Notes under the pieces: generated by a model | Database searches by the model: none | The model's input: only the letters and a program-made list of their open reading frames with translations | What the model was told of the DNA's origin: nothing | Part shown: positions 27,979 to 36,320 of the stretch, piece after piece | Numbering within the stretch: the stretch's first letter is position 1 | Layout: each line of letters begins with the position of its first letter | Program-made: the position numbers and the translations under genes | Assembly: GCA_016707605.1 (NCBI GenBank) | Contig: JADJHJ010000009.1 | Coordinates: 186,001-250,000 of the forward strand | DNA length: 64,000 nt | Reading direction: 5' to 3' | Origin: Candidatus Promineofilum glycogenicum | GTDB lineage: Bacteria; Chloroflexota; Anaerolineae; Promineifilales; Promineifilaceae

Positions 27979-29181
27979 TTACGCCACTAAGGGGAAGGGC
28001 GGCGTATCGCCCAGCAGCGTCTCCAGGTGCGGCGTGACGCCCCAGTAGGCCTTGAGGGCGCGGTACTCGGCGATGAGGGCGGCCGTCGGCGGGGCGTCAT
28101 TGCGGACGGCGCGGATCATCAGGTTCTTGGGCGTGTGCTCGACCGGCACGAACTCCAGCACCTCGGCGCGGTAGCCCACCAGGCGCAGGATGTGGGCGCG
28201 CAGGGCGTCGGTCAGCACGTCGCCCAGCCGCTCGCGCAGGATGCCGTGGCGCAGCACCGGGCGGAACGCCTCCGGCGTCGCCGCGGCGCTCAGTTGGGCC
28301 TGCAAGTGGTGGTGGCAGCAGGGGGCGCTGAGGATGAGCCGGCTGCGCCAGCCGATGGCCTGGGCCAGCGCCTCGTCGGTGGCCGTGTCGCAGGCGTGGA
28401 GGGCCAGCACGACGTCGGCCGGGGCGTCGGCGTGGTAGTCGCTGATGCGCGCCGCGGCGAAGCGCAGCCCGTCCCAACCCAGTTGGGCGGCCGTGGCCGC
28501 GTGGCGCTCCATCAGGTGGGTCTTGGTGTCCACGCCGGTCATCACCACCTCGCGCCCCTTGACGGCGGTCAGATAGTGGTAGGTGGCGAAGGTCAGCGCC
28601 GCGCTGCCGCAGCCCAGATCGACGACGCGCAACGGCCCCACGTCGAGCTTGTCGATCTCGCCCGTCTCATCAATCAGGCGCAGGAACTCGTTGATCTGGC
28701 GGAACTTGCGCTGCTGGTCGGCGCGGACGCGGCCGTCGGCGGTCATCACGCCGATGGCCGTCAGGAAGGGCGCGGCCTCGTCTTCGCCCAGGATGAGCGG
28801 CTTGGCCCGGTCGTGGGCCAGATCGAGGGGGACGGGTTGGCTGTCGCGGCGTTCGCGGTGGACGATGGGGCGGCCCTTTTTGCTGAACTGGACGCGGATC
28901 GTCTCGGCCGTCGTGCGGGCCTGGATGCTGTTGTAGGGCTGGGCCAGTAGCTCGGCCAGTTGCGCTCGCGCCTCGGCCGGGGTGTGGTTGCGGCTGCGCT
29001 CCTGTGTGCCGTCGAAGGCGGTGAATTGCAGCCGCCGCTCGCCCTGCACCAGCACCGGCCGCACCGTGACCCGCGCCCAGAGCACAGCCGCCCCCCGCCG
29101 CGCCCCCTGGAAGACGGCCTCGACGAAGCGATCCTCGTCCAGCACCGCCGCTAACAGGGTCTCTTGAAACGCATCAGACAT
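27979..29181 (-). CDS. SAM-dependent methyltransferase (Methyltransf_32-like)
   Basis: 400 residues from the ATG beginning MSDAFQETLLAAV. The frame is open further upstream, but that stretch is the arm of a palindrome and was not counted. The SAM motif is RVVDLGCGSAALTFATYHYL, with the acidic VMTGVDTKTHLMERH. A conserved cysteine/histidine string (LSAPCCHHHLQAQL) and VEHTPKNLMIRAVR follow. The N-terminal 150 residues (VRPVLVQGERRLQFTAFD, RVQFSKKGRPIVHRE) match bacterial proteins with this C-terminal methyltransferase; substrate unknown, possibly RNA. No strong ribosome-binding site precedes the start. Confidence 0.82.
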   Translation of the reverse strand: MSDAFQETLLAAVLDEDRFVEAVFQGARRGAAVLWARVTVRPVLVQGERRLQFTAFDGTQERSRNHTPAEARAQLAELLAQPYNSIQARTTAETIRVQFSKKGRPIVHRERRDSQPVPLDLAHDRAKPLILGEDEAAPFLTAIGVMTADGRVRADQQRKFRQINEFLRLIDETGEIDKLDVGPLRVVDLGCGSAALTFATYHYLTAVKGREVVMTGVDTKTHLMERHAATAAQLGWDGLRFAAARISDYHADAPADVVLALHACDTATDEALAQAIGWRSRLILSAPCCHHHLQAQLSAAATPEAFRPVLRHGILRERLGDVLTDALRAHILRLVGYRAEVLEFVPVEHTPKNLMIRAVRNDAPPTAALIAEYRALKAYWGVTPHLETLLGDTPPFPLVA

Positions 29182-29190
29182 TATTAGAGG

Positions 29191-29226
29191 GAGGAGGAAC
29201 ACAAACTCATGCTTGTGTTCCTCCTC
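29191..29226. repeat. Palindrome between obgE and the methyltransferase gene
   Basis: Arms 29191-29204 and 29213-29226 (GAGGAGGAACACAA and its complement) pair perfectly over 14 bases, with an 8-base loop. It lies just downstream of obgE on the minus strand and could end its transcript. Confidence 0.8.
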
Positions 29227-29230
29227 AATT

Positions 29231-30499
29231 CTACTCGCCCCACTCCAGTTCCATGTCGCCAATGTAGACCGTGTCGCCGACCTTGACGCCGGCCTGGGTC
29301 AGCGCGGCGGTGATGCCCATCTTCTCCAGCACCGTCTGGAAGCGCATCAGGGCGTCGTCGAACTCGAAGTAGGTCATGGACACGATGCGCTCGATCTCCT
29401 TGCCCCGCACGCGCCAGACGTGGCCGTCCTCGCGGCTGATGGTAAAGGCGCGCTCCTCGATTCGCGGCCGGATGACGACCGGCTCGGCCGCCGTTGGCGC
29501 GGCGTCGACCGGTTGGGCGTCGAGCATCTTCTTGACCTCGTAGAGCATGGGCCGCACGCCCTCGCCGGTGACGGCCGAGATGCTCATGAACGGCTGCCCG
29601 GCCTCGCTGATCGCCTCGCGCAGCAGCGGCTCCAGTTCCTTCACGTCGGGCAAGTCGAATTTGTTGAGCACCACCAGTTGCGGCTTGGCGGCCAGAGCCG
29701 GGTTATAGAGGGCCAATTCATCGTTGATCATCTTCCAGTCCTGCAACGGGTCAACAGCCATGCCGTCGAGCAGGTGGATGAGCACCCGCGTCCGCTCCAC
29801 GTGGCGCAGGAAGTCGTGGCCCAGCCCGACGCCGGCCGACGCGCCTTCGATCAGGCCGGGGATGTCGGCCAGGACCATCGTCGCGTAATCATCGAGAGCG
29901 ACGACGCCCAGATTGGGCTGGAGGGTGGTGAACGGGTAGTCGCCGATCTTCGGCCGCGCCGCGCTGACCACCGACAGCAGGGTGGACTTGCCGGCGTTGG
30001 GCACGCCGACGATGCCCACGTCGGCGATGAGCTTCAACTCCAGCGCCAGCCACAACTCCTGGCCCGGCTCGCCGCGCTCGGCGACGCGCGGGGCCTGTTG
30101 GCGGCTGTTGGCGAAATGGATGTTGCCGCGCCCGCCCCGCCCGCCGGAGAGGATGACGACCTCCTGCCCTGGCTGGGTCAGGTCGGCCAACACGTCGCCG
30201 GTGGCCGCGTTGCGGATGATCGTGCCGACCGGCGCTTCGAGGCGCAGGTCTTGGCCGCCGGCGCCGGTCATGTTCTGCACCGTGCCGTGGACGCCGTTGC
30301 CGGCGCGGTGGTGCTTCTGGTGCTGGAAGTTGAGCAGGCTGTTCATGTGGGTCGAGGCGACGAAGATGACGTCGCCGCCCCGGCCGCCGTCGCCGCCGTC
30401 CGGCCCGCCCAGGCGCACGAACTTCTCCTGGCGAAAGCTGATCATGCCGTCGCCGCCGTCGCCGCTGCGGACGTTTATCTTGGCTTCATCGTAGAACAT
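29231..30499 (-). CDS. obgE: GTPase Obg/CgtA
   Basis: Ribosome-associated GTPase needed for 50S assembly. 422 residues in the usual three domains: the glycine-rich Obg fold (SGDGGDGMISFRQEK, GPDGGDGGRGGDV), the G domain with GVPNAGKST (G1), the switch I TTLQPNLG, DIPGLIEGAS (G3) and NKFDL (G4), and the C-terminal OCT domain (VWRVRGKEIERIVSMTYFE). It follows yceD on the same strand with a 15-base gap. Confidence 0.97.
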   Translation of the reverse strand: MFYDEAKINVRSGDGGDGMISFRQEKFVRLGGPDGGDGGRGGDVIFVASTHMNSLLNFQHQKHHRAGNGVHGTVQNMTGAGGQDLRLEAPVGTIIRNAATGDVLADLTQPGQEVVILSGGRGGRGNIHFANSRQQAPRVAERGEPGQELWLALELKLIADVGIVGVPNAGKSTLLSVVSAARPKIGDYPFTTLQPNLGVVALDDYATMVLADIPGLIEGASAGVGLGHDFLRHVERTRVLIHLLDGMAVDPLQDWKMINDELALYNPALAAKPQLVVLNKFDLPDVKELEPLLREAISEAGQPFMSISAVTGEGVRPMLYEVKKMLDAQPVDAAPTAAEPVVIRPRIEERAFTISREDGHVWRVRGKEIERIVSMTYFEFDDALMRFQTVLEKMGITAALTQAGVKVGDTVYIGDMELEWGE

Positions 30500-30514
30500 A
30501 ATGTCGTTGGGCGA

Positions 30515-31036
30515 TTAGCCCCCGTTCCTTTCGTTGTTAAGCAGTTGTTGCAGAGCGGCCAGGCGCGGGTCGATCTCGTCGGGCGCGCAGCCACAGTCGC
30601 CGTCATTCAGATTCGCGCCGCACTCCTGGCACAACCCCAGGCAGTCCTCGCGGCACAGCACCTTGGTCGGCAGGCTGAGCAAGCTCAACTCGCGCACCAG
30701 CGGCGCGAGGTCGATCATGCCGTCCTCGCCGACGCGGTTCTCGCCCGGTGGGGCGCTCTGCGGCGGGTAGAAGAATAGCTCATCGAGCGTAAAGTTCAGG
30801 GGGACGATCGTTTCCGTCAGGCAGCGCACGCACTCCAGCACGACGGCGCTTTCCAGTTCGCCTTGAATGTAGATGCCTTCGGTGGTGCGCGTGGCCGTGA
30901 TGACGCCCTTCAGCGGGCTGAGGGTCAGATCATCGCTCAGCTTGATGCTGGGATAATCGAGTTCGATGCGGCGGATCGTCCCGAAGTCGGCTTCCAGCAG
31001 AAAACCGAAATTGAAGCGCAAACGGGACATTTTCAT
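30515..31036 (-). CDS. yceD: DUF177/YceD family protein
   Basis: 173 residues. The C-terminal signature is visible: LVRELSLLSLPTKVLCREDC followed by CLGLCQECGANLN, with cysteines spaced as in the family, plus the central ECVRCLTE. YceD proteins are linked to 23S rRNA and large-subunit assembly and usually precede rpmF (L32). Here rpmF is absent and obgE follows, which keeps the ribosome-assembly theme. A second ATG two codons downstream is an equally good start. Confidence 0.88.
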   Translation of the reverse strand: MKMSRLRFNFGFLLEADFGTIRRIELDYPSIKLSDDLTLSPLKGVITATRTTEGIYIQGELESAVVLECVRCLTETIVPLNFTLDELFFYPPQSAPPGENRVGEDGMIDLAPLVRELSLLSLPTKVLCREDCLGLCQECGANLNDGDCGCAPDEIDPRLAALQQLLNNERNGG

Positions 31037-31062
31037 GGTAAACCTTCCAGTTGCAGGGTCCC

Positions 31063-31101
31063 AGAAACCGATTCTCGGTATCGGAGAAGGGCTCGGTTTC
31101 T
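31063..31101. repeat. Inverted repeat upstream of yceD and rdgB
   Basis: Arms 31063-31071 and 31093-31101 (AGAAACCGA/TCGGTTTCT) pair perfectly, with a second partial helix (TTCTC/GAGAA) inside. It lies between divergent genes. The rest of 31037-31193 shows no clear promoter. Confidence 0.6.
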
Positions 31102-31193
31102 AAGGCCACGATAATAGAACGATTAGGGGAGTCAGAGTCGGATAGAATGGGAGTATATCACATGGACCGCGGGAGGGCGCAGGGGGTTTAGCA

Positions 31194-31813
31194 GTGACTC
31201 ACCTAACACGGCGGCTGCTGGTCGCCACTCACAACAAGGGCAAGGCGCGCGAATACGCCGAAATCCTGGGCGATCTGGGCATCGCCTGGCTGACGCTGGA
31301 CGAGGCGGGCGTCAGCGACGACGTGGCCGAGACCGAGGACACCTTTCGCGGCAACGCCGTGCTGAAGGCCACGGCCTACGCCCAACAGACGGGCCTGCTG
31401 ACGCTGGCCGACGACTCCGGGCTGGAGGTGGACGCGCTGGGCGGGCGGCCGGGGGTGCTGTCGGCGCGCTATGGCGGGCCGGGCACTACCGCCGTCGACC
31501 GCTACCAGCTGTTGCTGGCCGAGCTGCCGACGTGCCCACGGAAAGGCGCACGGCGCGCTTCCACTGTGTGGCCGCTCTGGCCGCGCCCGAACGGCGAGCA
31601 TTGCTGGGCACGGCCGATGGCGTGTGCGAGGGGGTGATTGCCCTGGAGCCAAGCGGCGACGGCGGCTTCGGCTACGACCCGGTGTTCTACCTGCCGCAGT
31701 ACGGCCTGACGATGGCCCAACTGGACGCGGCCGAGAAGAACCGCATCAGCCACCGCGGCCGGGCGGCGGCGGCCATCGCCCCGCAGCTACACCGCGCTCT
31801 GGCCGGGCGTTGA
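31194..31813 (+). CDS. rdgB: dITP/XTP pyrophosphatase RdgB (HAM1), one frameshift
   Basis: House-cleaning enzyme that hydrolyses non-canonical purine NTPs to monophosphates. Two frames joined near 31530 give about 206 residues with all family motifs: ATHNKGKAREY, LADDSGLEVDAL, GGRPGVLSARY, then in the second frame GGFGYDPVFYLP and KNRISHRGRA. The break follows LLLAEL and is most simply a one-base error in the consensus. The start is GTG. Its 3' end overlaps the convergent alpha/beta hydrolase by 27 bases. Confidence 0.88.
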
Positions 31814-32575
31814 GCGGGGCAGGGCGGCCAGGAAATCGGCCACCAGCGCGGCCACTTCGGCCGGCCGCTCCAGCATGACGAAGTGGCCCGCCCCGGCCAG
31901 GCGCGCCCGTTGGGCGTGGGGCAGCCCGGCGGCCAGGGCGTCCATCTGGCGCGGCGGCGTCAGGCGGTCTTCGTCGCCGCCGATGACCAGCGCCGGCAAA
32001 TGGATGCCGGGCAGTCGGGCGCGGGCGTCGAAGCGGCTACAGGCCAGGAAGTCGCCGAAGGTCGTCGTCGCGCCGGTTTTGAGGATGGCCTGGCGCGTCT
32101 TGCGGCGCAGTTCGTCCGGCGCGGCGGCGAAGCCGTAGTTGGCGATGAAGTCGGCCGCGGCCTCGAAATCCGCCAGGCCGCCGCCCAGCAGCGTGTCGTT
32201 GACGCGCAGACGCGGGCCGACGCTGATCAGCACCAGCCCGCGCAGCGCCGCCGGCGGCTCCAGGGCCACGGTCAGGGCAATGGCCCCGCCCATCGAGTGA
32301 CCGGCGAGGACGATCTCCGGCGCGCCGACGGCGGCGATGAAGTCGCTGACGGTAGCGGCGTAGTGGGCCATCAGCCGCCGGCCGGGTGGGTCGGAGCGGC
32401 CGTGGCCGGGCAGGTCGAGGGCCAGCACCCGCGTATCGGCCAGCCGGCGCAGCGCCCCCGGCCAGACGAGGTGGGAGCCGCCCGCGCCGTGGAGCAGCAG
32501 CAGGGCCGGGCCGGGGGCGTCCGGCTGCTGGTCGGTGTAGAAGAGGCGGCGGCCGTTGGCGGTTAGGTGGGGCAT
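31787..32575 (-). CDS. Alpha/beta hydrolase
   Basis: 262 residues from MPHLTANGRRLFYTD. The open frame extends further upstream but only through repeat sequence, so the shorter start is used. The triad is Ser in GHSMGGAIAL, Asp in VIGGDEDRLTPP and His in GAGHFVMLERP. The oxyanion loop is LLLLHGAGGSHLVW. No signal peptide. Substrate unknown; lipase/esterase-like BioH or haloperoxidase relatives share the pattern. Confidence 0.9.
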   Translation of the reverse strand: MPHLTANGRRLFYTDQQPDAPGPALLLLHGAGGSHLVWPGALRRLADTRVLALDLPGHGRSDPPGRRLMAHYAATVSDFIAAVGAPEIVLAGHSMGGAIALTVALEPPAALRGLVLISVGPRLRVNDTLLGGGLADFEAAADFIANYGFAAAPDELRRKTRQAILKTGATTTFGDFLACSRFDARARLPGIHLPALVIGGDEDRLTPPRQMDALAAGLPHAQRARLAGAGHFVMLERPAEVAALVADFLAALPRSTPGQSAV

Positions 32576-32625
32576 GGGGCTGATTTTACTGCGAAGTGGG
32601 TCGGGATGGTAGCCGGCACGGGGAT

Positions 32626-32675
32626 CACAGGTTAAGAAACCTGTGCCACAAGGCAAGGCGGGTTGCCAACCCGCC
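32626..32675. repeat. Two small palindromes upstream of murA
   Basis: CACAGGTT (32626-32633) pairs with AACCTGTG (32638-32645). GGCGGGTTG pairs with CAACCCGCC within 32658-32675. The latter word recurs at 26289-26340 and 45042-45115. The region lies between divergent genes. Confidence 0.65.
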
Positions 32676-32733
32676 CTACAACGGTACAATGGGCCAAACG
32701 GCCGGGAAACGCCGCCCGGCCCGGAACCCAACC

Positions 32734-34029
32734 ATGAGCAAGTTCATTATCGAAGGGGGGCAGCCGCTGCGGGGAACCATCACGGCCAGCGGCAACAAGA
32801 ACGCGGCCCTCAAACTCCTGCCGGCCTGTCTGCTGACCGATGAGCCGGTGATCCTCCATAACATTCCCGCCATCCGCGACGTTGAGAATACCATTCTCAT
32901 CCTGCGCGATCTGGGGGTCGAAATGACCGACCTGGGCGGCGGCAGTTGGCGCGTCCACGCCCGCGAGGTGGCCAAGACGGACCTGGATCCTCATCTGGCC
33001 GGGCGCACGCGGGCGTCGTTCGTCTTTGCCGGGCCGATGCTGGCCCGCGCCGGGCGGGTCTGCCTGCCCATTCCCGGCGGCGACGTGATCGGCGGCCGGC
33101 CGCTGGACACCCACGTCCAGGCATTGACGGCGCTGGGCGCGGCGGTCAACGTGAGCCGGCGCGGCGTCTTTGAGATGAACGCGCCCAAGCTGCGCGGCGC
33201 GGGCTACCTGCTGCTGGCCGAGGCCAGTGTGACGGCCACTGAGAACGCGGTCATGGCCGCCGTGCTGGCCCCCGGCGAGACGATCATCGACAACGCCGCC
33301 TGCGAGCCGCACGTGCGCGACCTGTGCGACTTCCTCAACCAGATGGGGGCCTGCATCGAGGGCATCGGCAGCAACCGGCTGATGATCCAGGGCGTCGCGC
33401 GGCTGCACGGCACGGAGTTCCGCATCGGCTCCGACTTCATGGAGGTCGGCAGCTTCATCGGCGCGGCGGCCGTCACCCGCGGCGAGATTCGCATCCGCGA
33501 CGCACAGCCGCGCAACCTGGGCATGATCCGCCTGGTCTACGGGCGGCTGGGTGTGCGCTGGGAGGATGACGGCGAGGACATCATCGTGCCCGCCGACCAG
33601 GAGTTGGTCATTCAGGAGGGGCTGGGTGGGCGCATCCCGGAGATCAAGCCGATGCCCTGGCCCGGCTTCCCGCCCGACCTGATGAGCATCGCCGTGGTCG
33701 TTGGCACGCAGGCCACCGGCTCCATCCTGCTCCACGACTGGATGTACGAGAGCCGCTTCTTCTTCGTCGATCATCTGACCTTCATGGGCGCGCGGGTGGT
33801 GTTGTGCGATCCCCACCGCGTGCTGGTGCAGGGGCCAAGCCGTCTGTTCGCCAATCCGTCCGGCGTGCCCAGCCCCGACATCCGCGCCGGTATGGCGATG
33901 GTGCTGGCCGCGTTTTGCGCCCGCGGCACCAGCACGATCAACAACATCCAGCAGATCGACCGCGGCTATGAGCGTATCGAGGACAAGTTACGCGCTCTGG
34001 GGGTCAGCATCAAGCGTGTAGACGATTAA
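32734..34029 (+). CDS. murA: UDP-N-acetylglucosamine 1-carboxyvinyltransferase MurA (Asp-type active site)
   Basis: First committed step of peptidoglycan synthesis: adds enolpyruvate from PEP to UDP-GlcNAc. 431 residues. The start chosen is MSKFIIEGG, matching the family N-terminus; the frame upstream runs through repeat sequence. SGNKNAALKLLPA (substrate site) is intact. In the active-site loop the usual GGC is GGD (residues 115-117 in PIPGGDVIGGRPLDTH), so the fosfomycin-reactive cysteine is replaced by Asp117, as in mycobacteria and chlamydiae. Intrinsic fosfomycin insensitivity is therefore likely by family knowledge. Confidence 0.96.
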   Translation: MSKFIIEGGQPLRGTITASGNKNAALKLLPACLLTDEPVILHNIPAIRDVENTILILRDLGVEMTDLGGGSWRVHAREVAKTDLDPHLAGRTRASFVFAGPMLARAGRVCLPIPGGDVIGGRPLDTHVQALTALGAAVNVSRRGVFEMNAPKLRGAGYLLLAEASVTATENAVMAAVLAPGETIIDNAACEPHVRDLCDFLNQMGACIEGIGSNRLMIQGVARLHGTEFRIGSDFMEVGSFIGAAAVTRGEIRIRDAQPRNLGMIRLVYGRLGVRWEDDGEDIIVPADQELVIQEGLGGRIPEIKPMPWPGFPPDLMSIAVVVGTQATGSILLHDWMYESRFFFVDHLTFMGARVVLCDPHRVLVQGPSRLFANPSGVPSPDIRAGMAMVLAAFCARGTSTINNIQQIDRGYERIEDKLRALGVSIKRVDD

Positions 34030-34144
34030 CGCGGCCCGGCCAATCCGGGGAGCCCGCCAAAGACCCGCCAGCACGCTTGGCGAGCGGGTAGCCGCCCGTA
34101 ATGACACTCTTAAGCTAGAAGGGGTGTAATGAAGGCTGCGGCTG

Positions 34145-34172
34145 TTGCAATCGCCCGGCCTTGCGTTATAAT
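34145..34172 (+). promoter_or_regulatory. Probable promoter of the rpmH operon
   Basis: -35 TTGCAA (34145-34150) and consensus -10 TATAAT (34167-34172) with 16 bases between. The leader to rpmH is about 110 bases. The 34030-34144 stretch holds nothing recognisable except a GC-rich end region after murA. Confidence 0.75.
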
Positions 34173-34288
34173 GGAGTATTGCATCGGCGCTCTGTCGCTG
34201 TTTTGCCGCGCAGGCGTCCGGCGTCGGTAACTAATAACCGGATGATTCTGACAGGGCAGCAAGCCCTTGTTTTTTTGGAGAGAGTAAC

Positions 34289-34510
34289 ATGACCAAGCGT
34301 ACTTATCAGCCGAAGATTCGCCGCCGCATGCGCGTGCATGGTTTCCGCGAGCGCATGTCGACTAAGAACGGCCAGAACGTGCTCAAGCGCCGCCGCACCC
34401 GCGGCCGCCGCGTGTTGTCGGTGTCGATGAACAACCACGGCAAGCGGGTGGACTGGAACGGCTCTTCGGCCACAGCCTATCGTTCCGTCAAGCGCCACGG
34501 CGGCGGCTAA
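34289..34510 (+). CDS. rpmH: Ribosomal protein L34 with C-terminal extension
   Basis: The first 45 residues are ordinary L34: MTKRTYQPKIRRRMRVHGFR, then RERMSTKNGQNVLKRRRTRG, then RRVLSV. The protein then continues for 28 residues (beginning SMNNHGKRVDWNGSS, ending SVKRHGGG), giving 73 instead of the usual 44-50. The extension is basic and rich in Ser, Gly and His. GGAGAGAG precedes the ATG. It heads the conserved rpmH-rnpA-yidD-yidC-jag order. The extension may be natural or may reflect a lost stop; the following sequence stays in frame to TAA. Confidence 0.93.
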   Translation: MTKRTYQPKIRRRMRVHGFRERMSTKNGQNVLKRRRTRGRRVLSVSMNNHGKRVDWNGSSATAYRSVKRHGGG

Positions 34511-34538
34511 GACGGCCAGGCTTCCAGCGTAATGTTCC

Positions 34539-34916
34539 ATGCTGCCGTCGCCGTTCCGTCTGCGCCGCTCGGACGACATTGCGCGCGTCCGGCACAAGGG
34601 GCGGCGCTGGCAGCATCCGCTGATCGTGTTGTTTGTCAACGTTCAGCCCCAGGAGTCATCGTCTGTCAGCCGCTTTGCCTTCGTCGCCGGCCGCCACATC
34701 GGCCGGGCGACGGTGCGCAATCGAGCCAAGCGCCGGGTACGCGAAATCGTGCGTCATCATCTTGACACCCTCAAGCCGGGCCACGATTGCCTATGGGTGG
34801 TTCGCCCGCCCATCGTCGTCGCGGAGTACGCGGAGCTGGAACGGGCCGTACTGGAACTGCTGACACGCGCCGGATTGCGGCACGATGACGATCACGGGCG
34901 ATCGCCACGGGAGTAA
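34539..34916 (+). CDS. rnpA: Ribonuclease P protein component
   Basis: Protein subunit that binds the 5' leader of pre-tRNA and aids the RNase P RNA. 125 residues. The RNR signature is GRATVRNRAKRRVREIVRHH, preceded by FRLRRSDDIARVRHKGRRW and FAFVAGRHI. It lies between rpmH (28 bases upstream) and yidD (6 bases downstream). Confidence 0.95.
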   Translation: MLPSPFRLRRSDDIARVRHKGRRWQHPLIVLFVNVQPQESSSVSRFAFVAGRHIGRATVRNRAKRRVREIVRHHLDTLKPGHDCLWVVRPPIVVAEYAELERAVLELLTRAGLRHDDDHGRSPRE

Positions 34917-34922
34917 GCCGTT

Positions 34923-35132
34923 GTGAAACAGATCGCCTTGCTGCTCATTCGACTATACCAGAATACACTCTCCCGAGTGCTTCCGCCGAGTTGCCGGTTT
35001 ACGCCTTCGTGCTCTGTGTATGGTTATCAGGCGATTGAGAAGTATGGGTTTTTCAAGGGCGGCTGGCTGGCGATCAAACGCATCGCTCGTTGCCATCCCC
35101 TTAGTCCCGGCGGCTATGACCCGGTACCTTGA
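34923..35132 (+). CDS. yidD: Membrane protein insertion efficiency factor YidD
   Basis: 69 residues starting at GTG, six bases after the rnpA stop. It has the family's cysteine pattern and closing motif: PPSCRFTPSCSVYGYQAI, KGGWLAIKRIARCHPLSPGG and YDPVP. Its N-terminal amphipathic helix lies on the membrane, where it assists YidC-dependent insertion. Confidence 0.95.
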   Translation: MKQIALLLIRLYQNTLSRVLPPSCRFTPSCSVYGYQAIEKYGFFKGGWLAIKRIARCHPLSPGGYDPVP

Positions 35133-35144
35133 CGGAGGTGTTCA

Positions 35145-36302
35145 TTGCATCAATTGAGTCGGCCGCTCGCGCGGCCCGCGCTCCGGCTGCTGCTCATCGC
35201 TGCTGCCCTCATTCTGCTGACCGGCTGCGGGAGTCGGCTGACCAATACCAACTGGGCCGGGCTGTCGACTGACGGCCAGCGGGTCTATCTGGCGTTTGGC
35301 CCGCAAGTCCTGGCCTATGATCCGGCCACGCAAACCCAGGCGTGGCTCCATCCCCAAGAAACCAGCACGGCGACCTTCTTCGCCGCGCCGGCGGCGGCCG
35401 ATAGCCGCGTTATCTTCGGCGACTACGGCCGCGCCGGCGGCCTCTTCTCGCCCCGCGTCACTGTGTCGGTCTATGGCCTGCAAGAAAGCGAAGCGGGCGG
35501 CGTGTCGCAACTGTGGGTCAACACCACCGACGCGCGCGACAAGATCGTGGCTCCGCCGCTCCAGGTGGAGGATCAGGTGTTTGTGGGCACGGCCGATAAC
35601 CACATCCTGGCCCTCGACGCCACCAACGGCAGCTTGCAGTGGGACTACGAAACCAATCACGCCATCTGGGGCCGGCCAGCCTATCGTGATGGCACGCTCT
35701 ACGTGACGTCGATGGACTGGTCGGTCTATGCCCTCGACGCAACCAGCGGCGATCTGAAGTGGAGCAAGGCCCTGGGCGGGGCGCTGCCCAGTGGGCCGGT
35801 GCTGGGCGATAACCTGCTCTACGTGTCCAGCTTCGATGGCAACGTCCACGCCCTGGACCTGGCCACCGGCGAAGAGCGCTGGGCCGCGCCGGGGGCCGGC
35901 GATTGGGTGTGGGGCGCGCCATCGGTCGTCGACGGCACGGTCTACTTCGGCGACATCGCCGGCAACCTCTTCGCCGTGGATGCCGCGACGGGCGAGCAGC
36001 AGTGGACGAAGGCGACCGAGGCGGCCATCCAGACCAGCCCGGTCGTCGTCGGCGACACGCTCTACGTCGCGTCGGAGATTGCCGGCGAGACGCCGACCGG
36101 CGCGCTGACGGCCTACAACACCGCCGACGGCCAACAACTGTGGTCAGTGCCGACCTCCACCCCGCTCTACGCGACGCCGGTGCTCGTCGATGATACGTTG
36201 GTTGTGGCTACGCAAGACACCAACGCTTTACTGATTGGACTCGACCTGGCCGACAACGGTCGGGAACTGTGGCGCTATGCGCTGCCCCAGACGTCTGAGT
36301 GA
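35145..36302 (+). CDS. PQQ-like beta-propeller lipoprotein (BamB-like) inside the yidC operon
   Basis: 385 residues from a TTG start after GGAGGT. The N-terminus is a lipoprotein signal ending in the lipobox LTGC, so the protein is predicted to be anchored outside the cytoplasmic membrane by Cys at about residue 28. The remainder is about seven repeats of the PQQ_2 type (VYALDATSGDLKWSK, VHALDLATGEERWAAP, LFAVDAATGEQQWTK). It resembles BamB, yet the host probably lacks a classical Bam system (inference). Its place between yidD and yidC is unusual and suggests a role near membrane-protein insertion or quality control. Confidence 0.85.
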   Translation: MHQLSRPLARPALRLLLIAAALILLTGCGSRLTNTNWAGLSTDGQRVYLAFGPQVLAYDPATQTQAWLHPQETSTATFFAAPAAADSRVIFGDYGRAGGLFSPRVTVSVYGLQESEAGGVSQLWVNTTDARDKIVAPPLQVEDQVFVGTADNHILALDATNGSLQWDYETNHAIWGRPAYRDGTLYVTSMDWSVYALDATSGDLKWSKALGGALPSGPVLGDNLLYVSSFDGNVHALDLATGEERWAAPGAGDWVWGAPSVVDGTVYFGDIAGNLFAVDAATGEQQWTKATEAAIQTSPVVVGDTLYVASEIAGETPTGALTAYNTADGQQLWSVPTSTPLYATPVLVDDTLVVATQDTNALLIGLDLADNGRELWRYALPQTSE

Positions 36303-36320
36303 TCGCGCGAGAAGACTACC

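Noticed and set aside
29182..29262. N-terminal extension of the methyltransferase
   Set aside because: The extra residues are encoded by the palindrome at 29191-29226 and the end of the obgE spacer; the family start is at 29181.
32596..32733. N-terminal extension of MurA of 46 codons
   Set aside because: It runs through hairpin repeat sequence, and the family begins at MSKFIIEGG.
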